DNA of 64,000 nt from Moniliella sp. 'wahieum' (taxonomy: Eukaryota; Basidiomycota; Moniliellomycetes; Moniliellales; Moniliellaceae). The notes under the pieces are model-generated. The model ran no database searches. It worked only from the letters and a program-made list of their open reading frames with translations, and was not told the DNA's origin. A program made the position numbers and the translations under genes. The stretch covers positions 511,001 through 575,000 of the forward strand of contig RSEE01000033.1 in the NCBI GenBank assembly GCA_003971905.1, in the 5' to 3' direction. Shown in pieces: positions 44,382 to 55,660 of the stretch (position 1 is its first letter; every line of letters begins with the position of its first letter).

Positions 44382-45615
44382 GCCTACCCTGCGGTTGGTC
44401 GGGACGAGGGCGAGGGAGAGGTGGGTTGTGTTTCGCTCGTTGTGCCTGGGATTTGTTTTGTTTGTCTTATTTCGGTTTGGCCCGGGTTCTTTTCTTTCCT
44501 CTTCTTCTACCTCGTCCTCGTTCTCTTCTCTCTCATTTCTCTCCTTTTCTCTCCGTTCTCTCATTTCTCTCATTTCTCTCCGTTCTCTCATTTCTCTCCT
44601 TTCTCTCCGTTCTCTCTGTTCCTTTCCTTTCCTTTCTTCTGACCATCGCGTGCCCGCCCCCGCGGCACGCCCTCACGCTCGTTGCTCTTGTTTTATTTGG
44701 TACGGTTGCCAGTGCGTCTGGCGCTTCCTCGATCGACTCCGACCCGATCGAGCGAGGGACCCAGGCCAAGGCAGGCATTGCTCTTTTCCGACTGTCCTCG
44801 TCCTATTTCATGCTTTGTCTATTCGGGCCTGCATGCGTGCGTGTAGGTGCCGGTGTCAGTAGCGTACGTACGTACATGTCGTAGCAGGGCTTCTAGCGGC
44901 AGAAGAGGCAAAATGTACCAATTTCGGGGGAAGGGAGGTGGCTCAGGAAGGGGCATTGTCGCCGTGATGGCCAGATGGGTCGGGAAGATCAGCAAGAACA
45001 TCGATGTGCCTGTGCCACCCCACCGCTCGATTCGCGCGCTGCGCAGAGCCTGCTTGGGCTCGGCGGGGGCCCGACGCACGGCCAGAAAAAAGAGTGAACT
45101 GGAGACAGGGACCTCAGGTCTCAGGCAGGCAGGCGCGGGGGGTACAAGCCAACGAGGCTGCAGGAGGAGCGCACAGGAAAAGCGGGGTTGAAACGATGTT
45201 TGGTGCATAGGATTTGATGAACTCTGAGGCTCAGAGCTCAGGCGCAGGGGGTTGGTTCAACGTTCAGGCTCAATTATGAGGCCAAGGGATCAGGGGAACA
45301 AGGAAACAAGGGCATGGGAGGGAGGAGAGTTTGTTGCAGGGTTTAGATAGTTGAGGTTGGTGAGGTTGTCCAGGTTGTTGAGGAGACACAAAGCGCAGAG
45401 AGAATAGGCAAATAGACAAAAGAAAGTGGGTTCTCTCTCGTCCCTCGCGCCCCGCCTTGTCTGAGGGAGGGAGGGCTACAGGGCAAAAAAAAGTAAACAC
45501 GAAAATAGGACCATGAAAAAAGAGCCCTTGAAGCTTAAGGTAAAGCCTTAGGCCGGTGGAAGAACCAGACAACCGAGCTCGTCTCCGATCTCAGCCCATG
45601 ACACGATGAGTCCAG
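44382..45615. other. 3' region of RhoGAP with pyrimidine tract
   Basis: Contains a long CT-rich tract (44502-44640). No gene with motifs was seen. A TCAACGTTCA sequence at 45257-45266 differs by one base from the palindrome noted at other promoters, but is not near a start codon. Confidence 0.45.
44502..44640. repeat. Polypyrimidine tract with TTCTCTC repeats
   Basis: About 140 bases of almost pure C and T on the plus strand, built of TTCTCTCATTTCTCTCC-like units repeated several times. Strong strand asymmetry. Confidence 0.85.
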
Positions 45616-48230
45616 CTAAAGTGCTGCCACCCGATTCGAGCCCGTACGCGTCAATTTCCTCAGCAGGCTCGTCTTGGGCTCCACGGGCTGCCCGCCGCTC
45701 CGTGGGTCAGTAAGGATGGTAGACGGGGTGGGACGGTAGCCGTTACCATACGGAGCTGAGCCTGCCCCCTCGTATTCCCACGTACGCCGGTCGTTCGTAT
45801 AATCCGACACGGCACCCCCGAGCGCTGCGACCGGCCACTGCGCCCGCTCACCGACACGCGGCGGTCCAAATCTGAGCGCCCCCCAGAGCGGCCGGAACGG
45901 CCAGACCGACCCGAGATCGAACGCGCGGCCGACATGTACTCGGGGTTGTCCTCCAGGTCTTCCGTGCCATTGGTGCCTGTCGCTGCGGTGCTCACCCGGC
46001 GCAGACTCGCCTTGGTCGGTTTCAGTTCTGACCGCTTCGACGACGACTGGACCGGTGCGAACGGCGCGAGGAAAAGTCAGCGTCGCGGGAGGCTTCGGCG
46101 GAAGCAAAGCCGCTCGGCTCGATGGCCGGCTTGTACTGACGCGCGGGGCGAGTGCGCACAGTGGAGCGGTCCATAGGGCGTGCCCGCACTTCACGCGAGA
46201 AGAGCTCGGCTTGAGGGTGCACCGGCTCCGGTGGCGGACCGGGTTGGGACCCACGGCCACGCGAGCGCGAGCGGGGGACAGGTACGCGTGCGTCCTGTCG
46301 AACTGGGTTGAGCTTGCGATGGTGCCGCCGCGGACGATCATACGGTTGAGACGCATCCAGATCCTCATCCGGCTCGGCTTCGTACACCCCATCTCGGGCA
46401 TACGTCGCTCGACCCTCTTCTTCTTCTTCGTCTGGCTCCGACGCGCCTCCTAATGACATGCCACGGGCAAGACGCGTGATGGAATACCGCATCGACGACT
46501 TGCGTACTTGTTTAGGACGCGTTGCAGCTTCGTCGCCGTTGTGAGAGCGGGACGCCATGGATGAATGCGCAATGGGCCGACGCGAGCGAGATCCAACTCC
46601 GCCCTCTTCTCCGCCGAAACTGTCCTGGCTAAGGCCACGATTCGCCCTGGGGCGCCGCTCGGGGTCTGCACGCCCAGAACGAGGCCAGGCACGCGAGGTC
46701 CCCGAGGCAGAAGTGGCATCCGGCACACCATAGTCGTCCATCTCGTCCAGAGGCGCGTGCGTGTCGTTGGATTCGGGCTCTGCATCAAATCTAAGAGTTA
46801 GCAAAAGGAAAAAAAGGAACGGAACCTTTGGCTCGACAGGGGAAACACTCACTATTCAACCCCACCAGCTTCAGGAAACTCTTGGAACGGTTAGCACCAT
46901 GTGAGGATTCCGTGTCACGAGGAGACTGCGGTTCGTCATAAGGGTCTGCGTTATGGCCCTGGATTTTGGCAGAGCCTTGATTGTGCTTGGGGTTACGGGC
47001 GCCGGCACGCATGGCAGCTTCCATGCTCAACGAACTCCGTGTGGGTGACGGACGGAGGTTGTTCAACTCACCACCTTCTTCATTGCGTGACGCTTTAGCT
47101 GGCTCAGCGAACTCTGTCCACGGCTCCTCCGTATGGCCCCACATATCAGCCAAGGGGTTGGTCGTAGGGACGTAGTCATCGTATGCGGTGGTGGCCGGTT
47201 CGCTTTGAGATGGGAGCGTGCCTTGGGTTTCGCTCCGAGAAGGAGCTGGGGCTAGATCGGAAAAAAGGCCACGGGACGCAAGATGGGTATGATGGCTACG
47301 GTACACGCCGCGCTCCTCCGACGGTTCCGCCAAGGCGCGAGCGTTCCGTGCCCGAGCTGATTGACCAGGGCGGGAGGAATGAAGCGGTTCGGGGGCAGGA
47401 AGGAGTACTTCTCCTTCTGCAGACGGCGAGCATGCGAAGGCTGAGAAGCCAGGGGATCTTCTGTCCCTTCAATGTATGTGTCGGGCCCAGGCGACTCGGA
47501 AGAGCGATAGAAATCGTCATCCGCCTCACGGATTCGCCTGCTTTGGAAAGCACCGGCGGCATTCGAACCCATAACGTCGTATGCCGAATCGTGGTGGAAT
47601 GTGCTTTGACCGTGAATGCCAGTGTTGTCCAGGGTATCAATCACGTCGATGCGGGAGGAGCGGCGGGGATGCGAAAACGGCTCGTCTCGGACAAGCGGGG
47701 CGGGCGCATTCAGCGGTTCATCGCTGGCCGTGGCTGGGTCCGCGAGACCAACACCACTTCCCACGCGGGAAAGGCGGCGACGAAAGGCATTGGCAAAGCG
47801 TCCAGCGACGCTGACGCCTGCGGGCGCGGTCTCGACCGTCTGGGTGGGGGGGGGACTGCTGGGGTTGGAGGCGAGTGGGTGCTGAGGTCGGCGGCGGGGA
47901 AAGCATCGGGGTAGTCGGAAGAAGGGGGCATGGTGGGTGCACTGGTGCGGCTGAAGCGCGCTCCAGGTGGGGCGTGACGGTAGGCAACGTCGTCGGATCG
48001 GCCGGCATTGGCGTAGGCATCGACGGCGGCCTGGTCGGGGGAGAGGGACGGGGCTGGCGGCGCGAGGCGCGAGTGGTGCGTTCGAAGTTGGGCTGGTCGT
48101 CGTCGGCCGGCGGGGGCGGGCGCCGCGGGCGCGGGCGCGGGCGTAGGAGATGGACATGGCGGCGCGGATGGGGGGGGGCGGTGGCGGGGAGGAGGCTGAG
48201 GACACCGAAGGGCGTTCGAGGTTGAGCCAT
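45616..48230 (-). CDS. Large disordered protein of unknown function
   Basis: I do not recognise this protein. From an ATG at 48230 (MAQPRTPFGVLSLLPATAPP) a chain of frames carries coherent, charged and Ser/Pro-rich sequence. It includes GRFANAFRRRLSRVGSGVGL, RRSSRIDVIDTLDNTGIHGQ, QKEKYSFLPPNRFIPPALVN, NPLADMWGHTEEPWTEFAEP and SSMRYSITRLARGMSLGG, and ends LLRKLTRTGSNRVAAL at 45616. An intron at about 46791-46852 (GTGAGT donor, GCTAAC branch, CTTAG acceptor) follows KSFLKLVGLN. There are at least four frame shifts. No known domain, signal peptide or membrane segment is visible. Clusters of R-R-x-S sites suggest phosphorylation. The continuity is inferred from composition. Confidence 0.5.
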
Positions 48231-48235
48231 GGCTG

Positions 48236-48258
48236 ATGCGTGATGCATGATGCATCGT
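48236..48258. repeat. TGATGCATGATGCAT short repeat
   Basis: Tandem ATGCATG-type unit just upstream of the ATG of the preceding minus-strand gene, like the run at 3121-3143. Confidence 0.6.
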
Positions 48259-48529
48259 CAGCCCATCGATCTCCCAGCGCCCATCGCGCATGGCCGGACC
48301 ACCGGTCAACGGGGCGTCATGCATCCTTCTCATCGACGGGGCAGGGCGCCGGTGGCTGTGCGGTGGGTGATGTTCGTTGTGACACTGGCTGCGTGGGGGG
48401 CGAGGCGGAAGGATGATGCATGTGAGGGGTGGGGGGGGGGGCGGGCCTGGGGAGGAACACTGGCTGGGCGGGGGGAATGCGCTGGGACAGAATCCAAAAC
48501 CGCATCAGCCAGCATGCGGGGTACGACAG

Positions 48530-48815
48530 TATCCGTCGATGCTCGCGATGGCATTAATCACGAGGAGGACCACCGGGCCTACGGCCCGGTCGGCTGGGGC
48601 TTCGCCCCAGCTTGGTGCTGCGTCGCCACCTTAGCCACCGTTCCCCCGTCGCCACCTTAGCCACCGTTCCCCCGTCGCCACCTTAGCCACCGTTCCCCCG
48701 CCCCATCGCCACACCTAGCCACCGGTCCCTCCCCACCTTGCCACCGTTCCACCGTCGCTACCGTTCCACGCTGGAACCCTTCCACGCTGGAGAGGGCAAA
48801 TAATATCACCGATTC
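48530..48815 (-). repeat. Dispersed repeat, copy 2 (internally expanded)
   Basis: Inverted relative to 3235-3400. Here the block GCCACCTTAGCCACCGTTCC is tandemly repeated about three times (48625-48700) with further degenerate copies after it, and CCACGCTGGA occurs twice at the far end. A hairpin CCGGGCCTACGGCCCGG lies at 48579-48595. Confidence 0.6.
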
Positions 48816-48879
48816 TCTGGCTGCGGGGTGGCTTGGGACGTGGCATCGGTCGGCACGTGCCTATGACGTAAAAGTGGCA

Positions 48880-50528
48880 GGATTTTCCCAGCCGATCTTA
48901 TGCAAGGTGCCAAGGACGACCACTTCGACATGCTCATGAGCCTGCCTCTCCGGCTGGGAGGATGTGGCAGCCCGCTTTACTCGTATATCGCGCCCCACGC
49001 CCTTGCCGCGGCAACGAGGTCAACGACTATCTTCATTACCACTTATGTTGACCGTTCGGGACCGCAAACGGCAAGGGCCAACGCATTTACGAAGCAACGC
49101 CAGCGCTGCCGCGAGATGTGGGAGCAAAGTCGACAGGAGCCTCCAGAAGCTGGACGCTGCCGATGGTCGCCATGTGGTGAGCACAGCAACCGCTGAGCCA
49201 CAACTGGCTCTCCGCCATTCCATCCGTCCCGTACCTCAAGCTCTCGACCAGCAGGTCCAGGTTGGTCTCCAGCTCCGCACGCTGTGCCGCACCACGCGCA
49301 GCATGTGCAAGTGCGGCATCATGTCCTCGCTGGAACATATCATGTCCTGCACCCGCACCCAGGCCAAGTTTGGTGCGTTGCATGAGGCAGTGCGGGAGCC
49401 CATTCTCCAGCTCCTCCGCTCCATCCCCGACACCACGTCCACAACGAACCTATGGTGGAGGAAGAGGATGGGACGAGGCGCGGACGGAAGGCACAGCGCA
49501 CCGATTACCGGCGTGATGGGGCCCGGAGCACTGGGAGGAACCGGAATGGAGGTAGACCACACGCTGCGCGACACGGGATCGCAGGAGGCGCAGAGCGCGT
49601 ACCGGCGGGTGGTGCATGAGAGCACTGCGTCGCCTTTGGAACGCGGGAGAAGGAACTGCTTCGGCTGCTTGAACAAGCAGAATGCGACAAGAACGCCAAG
49701 TACCAGGGACGCACTCAAGAACCGTTTTTCCCCCTGGTTTTGACGACGCGAGGATACTACGGCACCAAGACGGGGGCAAGTTGTTTGCGCATTGGAAGGA
49801 GTTGGCTACTAAGTCTCAGTGGAAATGGTTCCTCGCTCGTATGTCAACCACGTTCCTCCGTGTCCACACGCGCTCCTAGGGTACGGGACCGGATGGCGTG
49901 AGCCGGAGGGTCCTGATATCCTGGCGATCCCCCTGGTCCCTAATCTTGGTGGCGCTTCCAAGTAACCCCCGCAAGATGAACGGTTCGGTTTAGCGTAGCG
50001 TTCCCCCTGTCCAGCCTTAAGCTCTGTCAATGGAATGCACACAATATAGATCTCAGTGGAAATGGTTCCTCGCTCGTATGTCAACCACGTTCCTCCGTGT
50101 CCACACGCGCTTCCTAGGGTACGGGACCGGATGGCGTGAGCCGGAGGGTCCTGATATCCTGGCGATCCCCTGGTCCCTTAATCTTGGTGGCGCTTCCAAG
50201 TAACCCCGCAAGATGAACGGTTCGGTTTAGACGTAGCGTTCCCCCTGTCCCAGCCTTAAGCTCTGTCAATGGAATGCACACAATATAGATCTCAGTGGAA
50301 ATGGTTCCTCGCTCGTATGTCAACCACGTTCCTCCGTGTCCACACGCGCTTCCTAGGGTACGGGACCGGATGGCGTGAGCCGGAGGGTCCTGATATCCTG
50401 GCGATCCCCCTGGTCCCTTAATCTTGGTGGCGCTTCCAAGTAACCCCCGCAAGATGAACGGTTCGGTTAGACGTAGCGTTCCCCTGTCCCAGCCTTAAGC
50501 TCTGTCAATGGAATGCACACAATATAGA
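48880..50528 (+). mobile_element. 5'-truncated LINE (non-LTR retrotransposon) 3' end
   Basis: The remnant encodes only the C-terminal part of a LINE ORF2. It opens with DDHFDMLMSLPLRLGGCG followed by SYIAPHALAAA, the motif that follows the reverse transcriptase domain in many LINEs. The C-terminal zinc knuckle reads MCKCGIMSSLEHIMSC (CX1CX8HX3C). The frame ends near 49880 with KSQWKWFLARMSTTFLRVHT. One or more shifts break it. The reverse transcriptase core and endonuclease are absent, which fits usual 5' truncation. The last coding codons and the 3' untranslated part lie in the first of three tandem repeats. It abuts, by about 100 bases, the Copia element. Identification rests on motif layout. 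Confidence 0.6.
49814..50528 (+). repeat. Three tandem copies of a ~238-base unit
   Basis: Units begin at 49814, 50051 and 50290, each starting TCTCAGTGGAAATGGTTCC and ending near CACACAATATAGA. The copies differ almost only in the length of short homopolymers. They include the final codons of the LINE frame, so this is an amplified LINE 3' end. Confidence 0.95.
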
Positions 50529-50629
50529 GATTAGCGTCGATCTATCCACACTGCCTCCCATTCTTTCCAGCTGGAGACATCAGCAATCGATCGATGATCA
50601 GTGAGATTCTGAGATCTGAGGCTGGGGGG

Positions 50630-50783
50630 TGTTGACATCCGTCCTAGGACCCGCGGACCTGAGTCACGTGAGTCAGCTTTCATTCCTTCCGAGCTCGCAC
50701 CAGTCTCTGGACGAGTCAGTCGCAGAAGTTCTAGTCCAATACGACGTTCAGTGCTCACTTCTGTGGTAGTAGCGAGGCCGACA
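50630..50783 (+). repeat. Left LTR of Copia element
   Basis: 154 bases, TG...CA ends. It contains TGAGTCACGTGAGTCA: two AP-1/Gcn4-type TGAGTCA heptamers around a CACGTG core. Confidence 0.92.
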
Positions 50784-53700
50784 GAGTTACAATCTGATCT
50801 GCTCATCCCTGAGCTGGCCAAACTACACCACAAACCAGGGCGCCAACGCTAACACCGATCTCTCGGTCAGCGACCACATGTGTGAACAAGCGCGATACTG
50901 GACACCAACCGGTCGCGATCCGCCACCGATTGGCACCGACAACGAGGAACTCATGATGCTTTGCGCCGAAGCGCACCTGGGTTCAAGAAGACGAACGACA
51001 TCGATGTCGTTAAAGAGAGAGATCAACAGAGCTATACACGACAGAGCCGAGTGGCTTGGATGGAAGGACGAACCTACGCTATCACGACAAACTGGGTTCG
51101 ACGGGCTACGAATTTTGTGGTGCAAAACATCCACCAAATGGAAACTCAACCCAACGCAACTTTGGGGGCACCTACAGGCGCAGCCTCGCGACCCGAGTAC
51201 GACCTTTACAGATCACTACGCGAGTCTCCCACCAAGAATATCAAGTGGCCTGATCTGAACAAAGACCCGTCCGCCTACAGCGCTTGGGAAGACGAATTTC
51301 TCTTCGCGATAACAGATGCCCACCCCCACGCAAGCGACGTCGTCCAGAATGGTCGCAGCTCCCGTACTTCACCGAGGACCTCGACAGACGCTTGCACAAC
51401 CTTCTTAGGGAAGCCATGCGTCAACCCTCTTCCGGACGATCCGCACCCACCACGAAATATCATGCACCCAGGACACGCTGAACATGCTGCGTCAGCGGTA
51501 TGGATATACGCCTACCGCAAACAGAGGGCCTCTACTCATTCGCTACTTTTCGGCCGACCAAGGAAACCGATCGGGTCGAGACTACCTCGACTACATGGAA
51601 GAGATCAGTGCAAGCCTGACGCGAGCGGGCATCCCACTTACGGAAGAGCAGGAACGCACTGGGATCCTACTCGGCTTACGCGACATGAGCATTCGCCAGC
51701 GTGAAGAGCGCTCGAGTCTAGACAAGTTACGGCAGGCCGTGATGGACATACCAGCCGCCACGTATCCCGGTGGAGAAAGGAAGAGAAACGGAGGCAAGCC
51801 GGTCAACGGAGGAACGCCTTGGACTCGACCCGACAGCGGGGGACGACCCACCAGCGGGGGAAAAAACTCCAGCGGGGGCAAAGCCGGCGACGACAACCTC
51901 GCGGACACAAAGACCAAGGGGCAAGACCGCACCAACCAACCCTGGCGCAGCGCGACGTCTAATAAACCTGTTGTCCCTCCGCGCAACCCAGGCCGAGCCA
52001 ACGCTCACGTCGCTCAGAGAGCGAGCTCTCCGAGTCTGAAGTGATTGACGTTGATGCGGGCACAGCTGACTACTAGGAACTCGGGGGCGAAATGCGAATC
52101 ATCCGGGCATTATATGACAGTGGGGCATTCCCATCCATTTGGAAAGACAAATCCGTCTTCACATCCATGACCCCTTGCGACGACGAGATAGAGGTTGCTA
52201 ACGGGACACATGTAAAGGCGGAAGGACGAGGCACGGCCACAATCCGTATCCGATGCTTAGGAGGACACCAAATGGAGATAAAACTCCCAACAGCCTATAC
52301 ATGCCCCGTTTCAGCCGAAATCTCGTCAGTGTAGCACACCTGTCGAACACCGGAAATCGATCATACTTCGCCCCACACCAGAAGGGTATCTGGCTTGGTA
52401 ACCCAGGATCCACCCTACGAAAAGTAACCGGCAGTGACTATCAATTCACGATCTTACACAACCCGCGAACGCACCCACACCCCTGCGGGCCATGGCGACC
52501 AAACCGATCAAACCGGCCGACCCACCCTCAACCCAAACTCCCTCGCAGCATCCCTGGCCCTGGACCACGTCTCTAAAGCCCACAAACGCTGGAACCACGC
52601 AGCCATCGACCTCCTCCCCTGGCTTACACGATCGGAAACCGCAGGCCTCCGCGTCACAGCCAAGCATATCTCCTCTGTCGTTCAGAGTGGGATTGCCCAA
52701 CATGCGCGGTGGCACTAGCGACAGCATCGCCCCATCCGAGCCGGGACCGCCTCCGATCCAAAAGACCTTTCGAGGTCTCCACGTCGACGAGTAGTAGACC
52801 TCCCCCGGGTAACCGGCATGGGGCACGGATACGCCCTCGTCGCCGTTGATGACTTCACGCGGTACGTCTTCACCACAGCGATCCCGACAAAGGGCGCTGC
52901 AACGAAGGAACTGCGGAACCTCATATTGCGGGAGCAACGCTACGGCCCGGACAGACTGCTGCGGACTTTGCGCACGGACAACGCCCCCGAATTGACAAGC
53001 GCACTGCAACCTTTTCTGGACGAGCAAGGCATCACGTCAGAACGGACAATCCCGGGGCAGAGTGCTAGCAACGGTGTGGCTGAGCGTGCCATCCGAACCA
53101 TAACGACTCGTGCAAGGCAGTTGCTCTTGGGTACAGGTCTTCCGACGTCGGACTGGTGGGAACACAGCCTCCACGCTGCGTGCTTCACCCAAAACCAAAT
53201 GCCACTCAAAACATCCGGGGAAGACAACAAATCGCGATTTGAGCGATACAAAGGCCACGCAACTCGTTACCGATGCAACCCTTTGGCCGCCTTGCATACC
53301 TCCATCTGCCCGAGTCACGCCGCGAGCACAAGCTCAGCGCGGGCAGAGGAAGGTATGCTGGTAGGATACCACCATCAGCGCGGATCAAAGGGATGGCTCT
53401 TCGCCACATACCAACCATCCCTGGGTACCTTCACCTACCGCTGGTCGAAACCGTACAAATGGGGCAACGCCATCTACCCCATCTCCACCCCGACCACTTC
53501 CACCGACATCACCCAAATCACCTCAAATTAAAATCGACAGTGAAAAGACGCTAACCCTACTCCGCCAGCCGCGGCAGCACCCATGCCCCGAACGCCGCCA
53601 CACCCCAGACACCCGCTCCCACCACCACCCCCTCCGCGCCGCTACCCCCTCCGCCAGCGCACCACCCGCACCTCCCTCGACCTGCACACACTCCCAATCG

Positions 53701-55501
53701 CTGACGACCCCACCGACACGACCTACCATGCTCGTGCTGCAGCCGCCACGCCCCACTGCGCCGCACCAGAGATCGGCATCGCCCGCCCCCTACCTGACAC
53801 ATCCGCCCCCCCGTTTGCCGACACAGTTCAACCTCCCGAATACGCCGCCATGACTGCTCTCAGCGCACCCATCCACCCGGACACGGTTCAGCTCACCAAG
53901 GATGGCGTACCCCTCGCTCCCAAGACGCTCAAGGGTCTCGAGACTCACCCCTCCTTTGCCATGGTCAAGCAGGCTATGGCCGACGAGGTGGCCACACTCG
54001 CGCGATACGGCACCTACGAGGCTACGTACCCACCACCGGGTGCACAAATCCTCATAGGACTATGGCGCATCACCACAAAGACGGACGCCGAGGGCCGGTT
54101 CCTGCGCCACCGCGCGCGCTTTGTCGCGGGCGGACACCAACAATCGGCCGAGACTTGGGGCCAGACGTTCGCACCATCGGTGCGCACACCTGCCATCCTG
54201 ACCCTCGTCGTGCTGGCCGAGAAGTATAAGTTTGGCCTCTTCTCGGCGGACGTCAATGCAGCGTACCTGAACGCCCCCCTCGAAGAAGCAGTCTACATCC
54301 GCCCACCCCCCTACTTCCCCGAAGCGGGTGGTCGCGTGTGGCGTCTCAAGAAGAGTCTATACGGGCTACATCAGAGCGGAGCAAACTGGGCACGATACAT
54401 CCGGAACCTGCTGCGTGACAAGCTCGGCTTCACGCAAAGCTTGACCGAGCCCTGCTTGTTCGTGCGCGCTGCACCACCGGGTGAGCAGATCCTCCTGGCG
54501 GTCCACACCGACGATCTGCTCTCGCATGCAAGTCACACCAAAAGTACGAGGAGTTTATGGCCGAGATAAACACACACATTGATGTTCGTGGTAACGGTCC
54601 CCTTCACTACCACCTGGGATGCCAATACGATCGGATCGGTGGGGAGCTGTACCTGAGCCAACCAAAGTTCATCGAGGAAGTGGTGGCAAAGCACCACATC
54701 AAAGCCCCGTGGATCCGGACTCTCCCACATCCCGTACGGATGATACCGCCCCGTGCCGACCCTGAACCCCCATCCCTCCCAGCCTTGCGCAAGGCATATC
54801 AGGGGAAGATCGGATCGGGACTGTGGGCTGCACGAATGGGCCGGCCTGACTCCCTCTTCGCTATCACGGCCCTCAGCAGAGCCGCTGCCGACCCATCGCA
54901 GCAGCATCATCAAGCAGTCGATGACTTCCTTCGCTACCTGTACCATACTCGAGGAAAGGGCCTGAGGTTGACCCCAACATCAGATGCACCGGCCATTGCG
55001 CTGTATACAGATTCCGACTTGGCGGGAGATCCCATCCAGGCACGCTCCACATCTGGATGCCTACTGATGGTGTACGGTGTGCCGGTGTCGTGGCGATCCA
55101 TTCTTCAGCCGAAGAGCGTTACCAGTACCGCCGCCGCCGAATATACGGCAGGATATGATGGACTGGTTGACGCCAACTATGTCAAGAACATCATGATCGA
55201 GCTTGGGGCCATCGGCGAGGGTACACCCATTCATTGGTATTGCGACAATAAGTCTGTCGTCGATCTCGCCCACAAATTTGGCAGCACCGGCAAGCTCCGA
55301 GAGCTGAAGATCCGGTACCACAATGTACGGCAACACGTGGACTCGGGCGAGGCCATACTTGTACACATCCCCGGCGAAAGGAACCCAGCGGACGTCCTCA
55401 CCAAGCCTCTCGGCCGTCCCGCCCTGACAAGCCATCTTGCTCAACTCCGCGTCGAGGAGATGGATCCAGTCCACATGACTGGGCCCTCCGGTCAGCGGGG
55501 G

Positions 55502-55660
55502 TGTTGACATCCGTCCTAGGACCGCGCGGACCCTGAGTCACGTGAGTCAGCTTTCATTCCTTCCGAGCTCGCACCAGTCTTCTGGACGAGTCAGTCGCAG
55601 AAGCTTCTTAGTCAATACGACGTTCAGTGCTCACATTCTGTGGTAGTAGCGAGGCCGACA
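55502..55660 (+). repeat. Right LTR of Copia element
   Basis: 159 bases, nearly identical to the left repeat, with the same TGAGTCACGTGAGTCA core and TG...CA ends. Confidence 0.92.

Larger units (their letters stand above)
50630..55660 (+). mobile_element. Ty1/Copia LTR retrotransposon, broken
   Basis: A fossil Copia-type element of about 5 kb in the plus orientation. The long terminal repeats lie at 50630-50783 and 55502-55660, start TGTTGACATCC and end GAGGCCGACA, and differ only by a handful of small changes, so the insertion is probably recent. Five G flank each end, which fits a 5-base target duplication but is low complexity. Parts in order, the Copia layout: gag-like (about 51060-52040), protease (about 52090-52330), integrase (about 52430-53530), reverse transcriptase (about 53580-54550) and RNase H (about 54560-55507). 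A G-rich tract precedes the right repeat. The coding region is broken at roughly half a dozen or more places. Since host genes nearby show similar breaks, it is open whether all are real. Confidence 0.93.

Noticed and set aside
45257-45266. Sixth TGAACGTTCA site
   Set aside because: It reads TCAACGTTCA, one mismatch, and is not upstream of a start codon, so it was not counted.
47875-48225. Gly/Arg-rich plus-strand ORF
   Set aside because: Antisense of the Pro/Ala/Arg-rich N-terminus of the minus-strand gene; simple composition only.
49814-50528. CRISPR-like repeat array
   Set aside because: Units are about 238 bases with no spacers and contain LINE coding sequence, in a eukaryotic genome.
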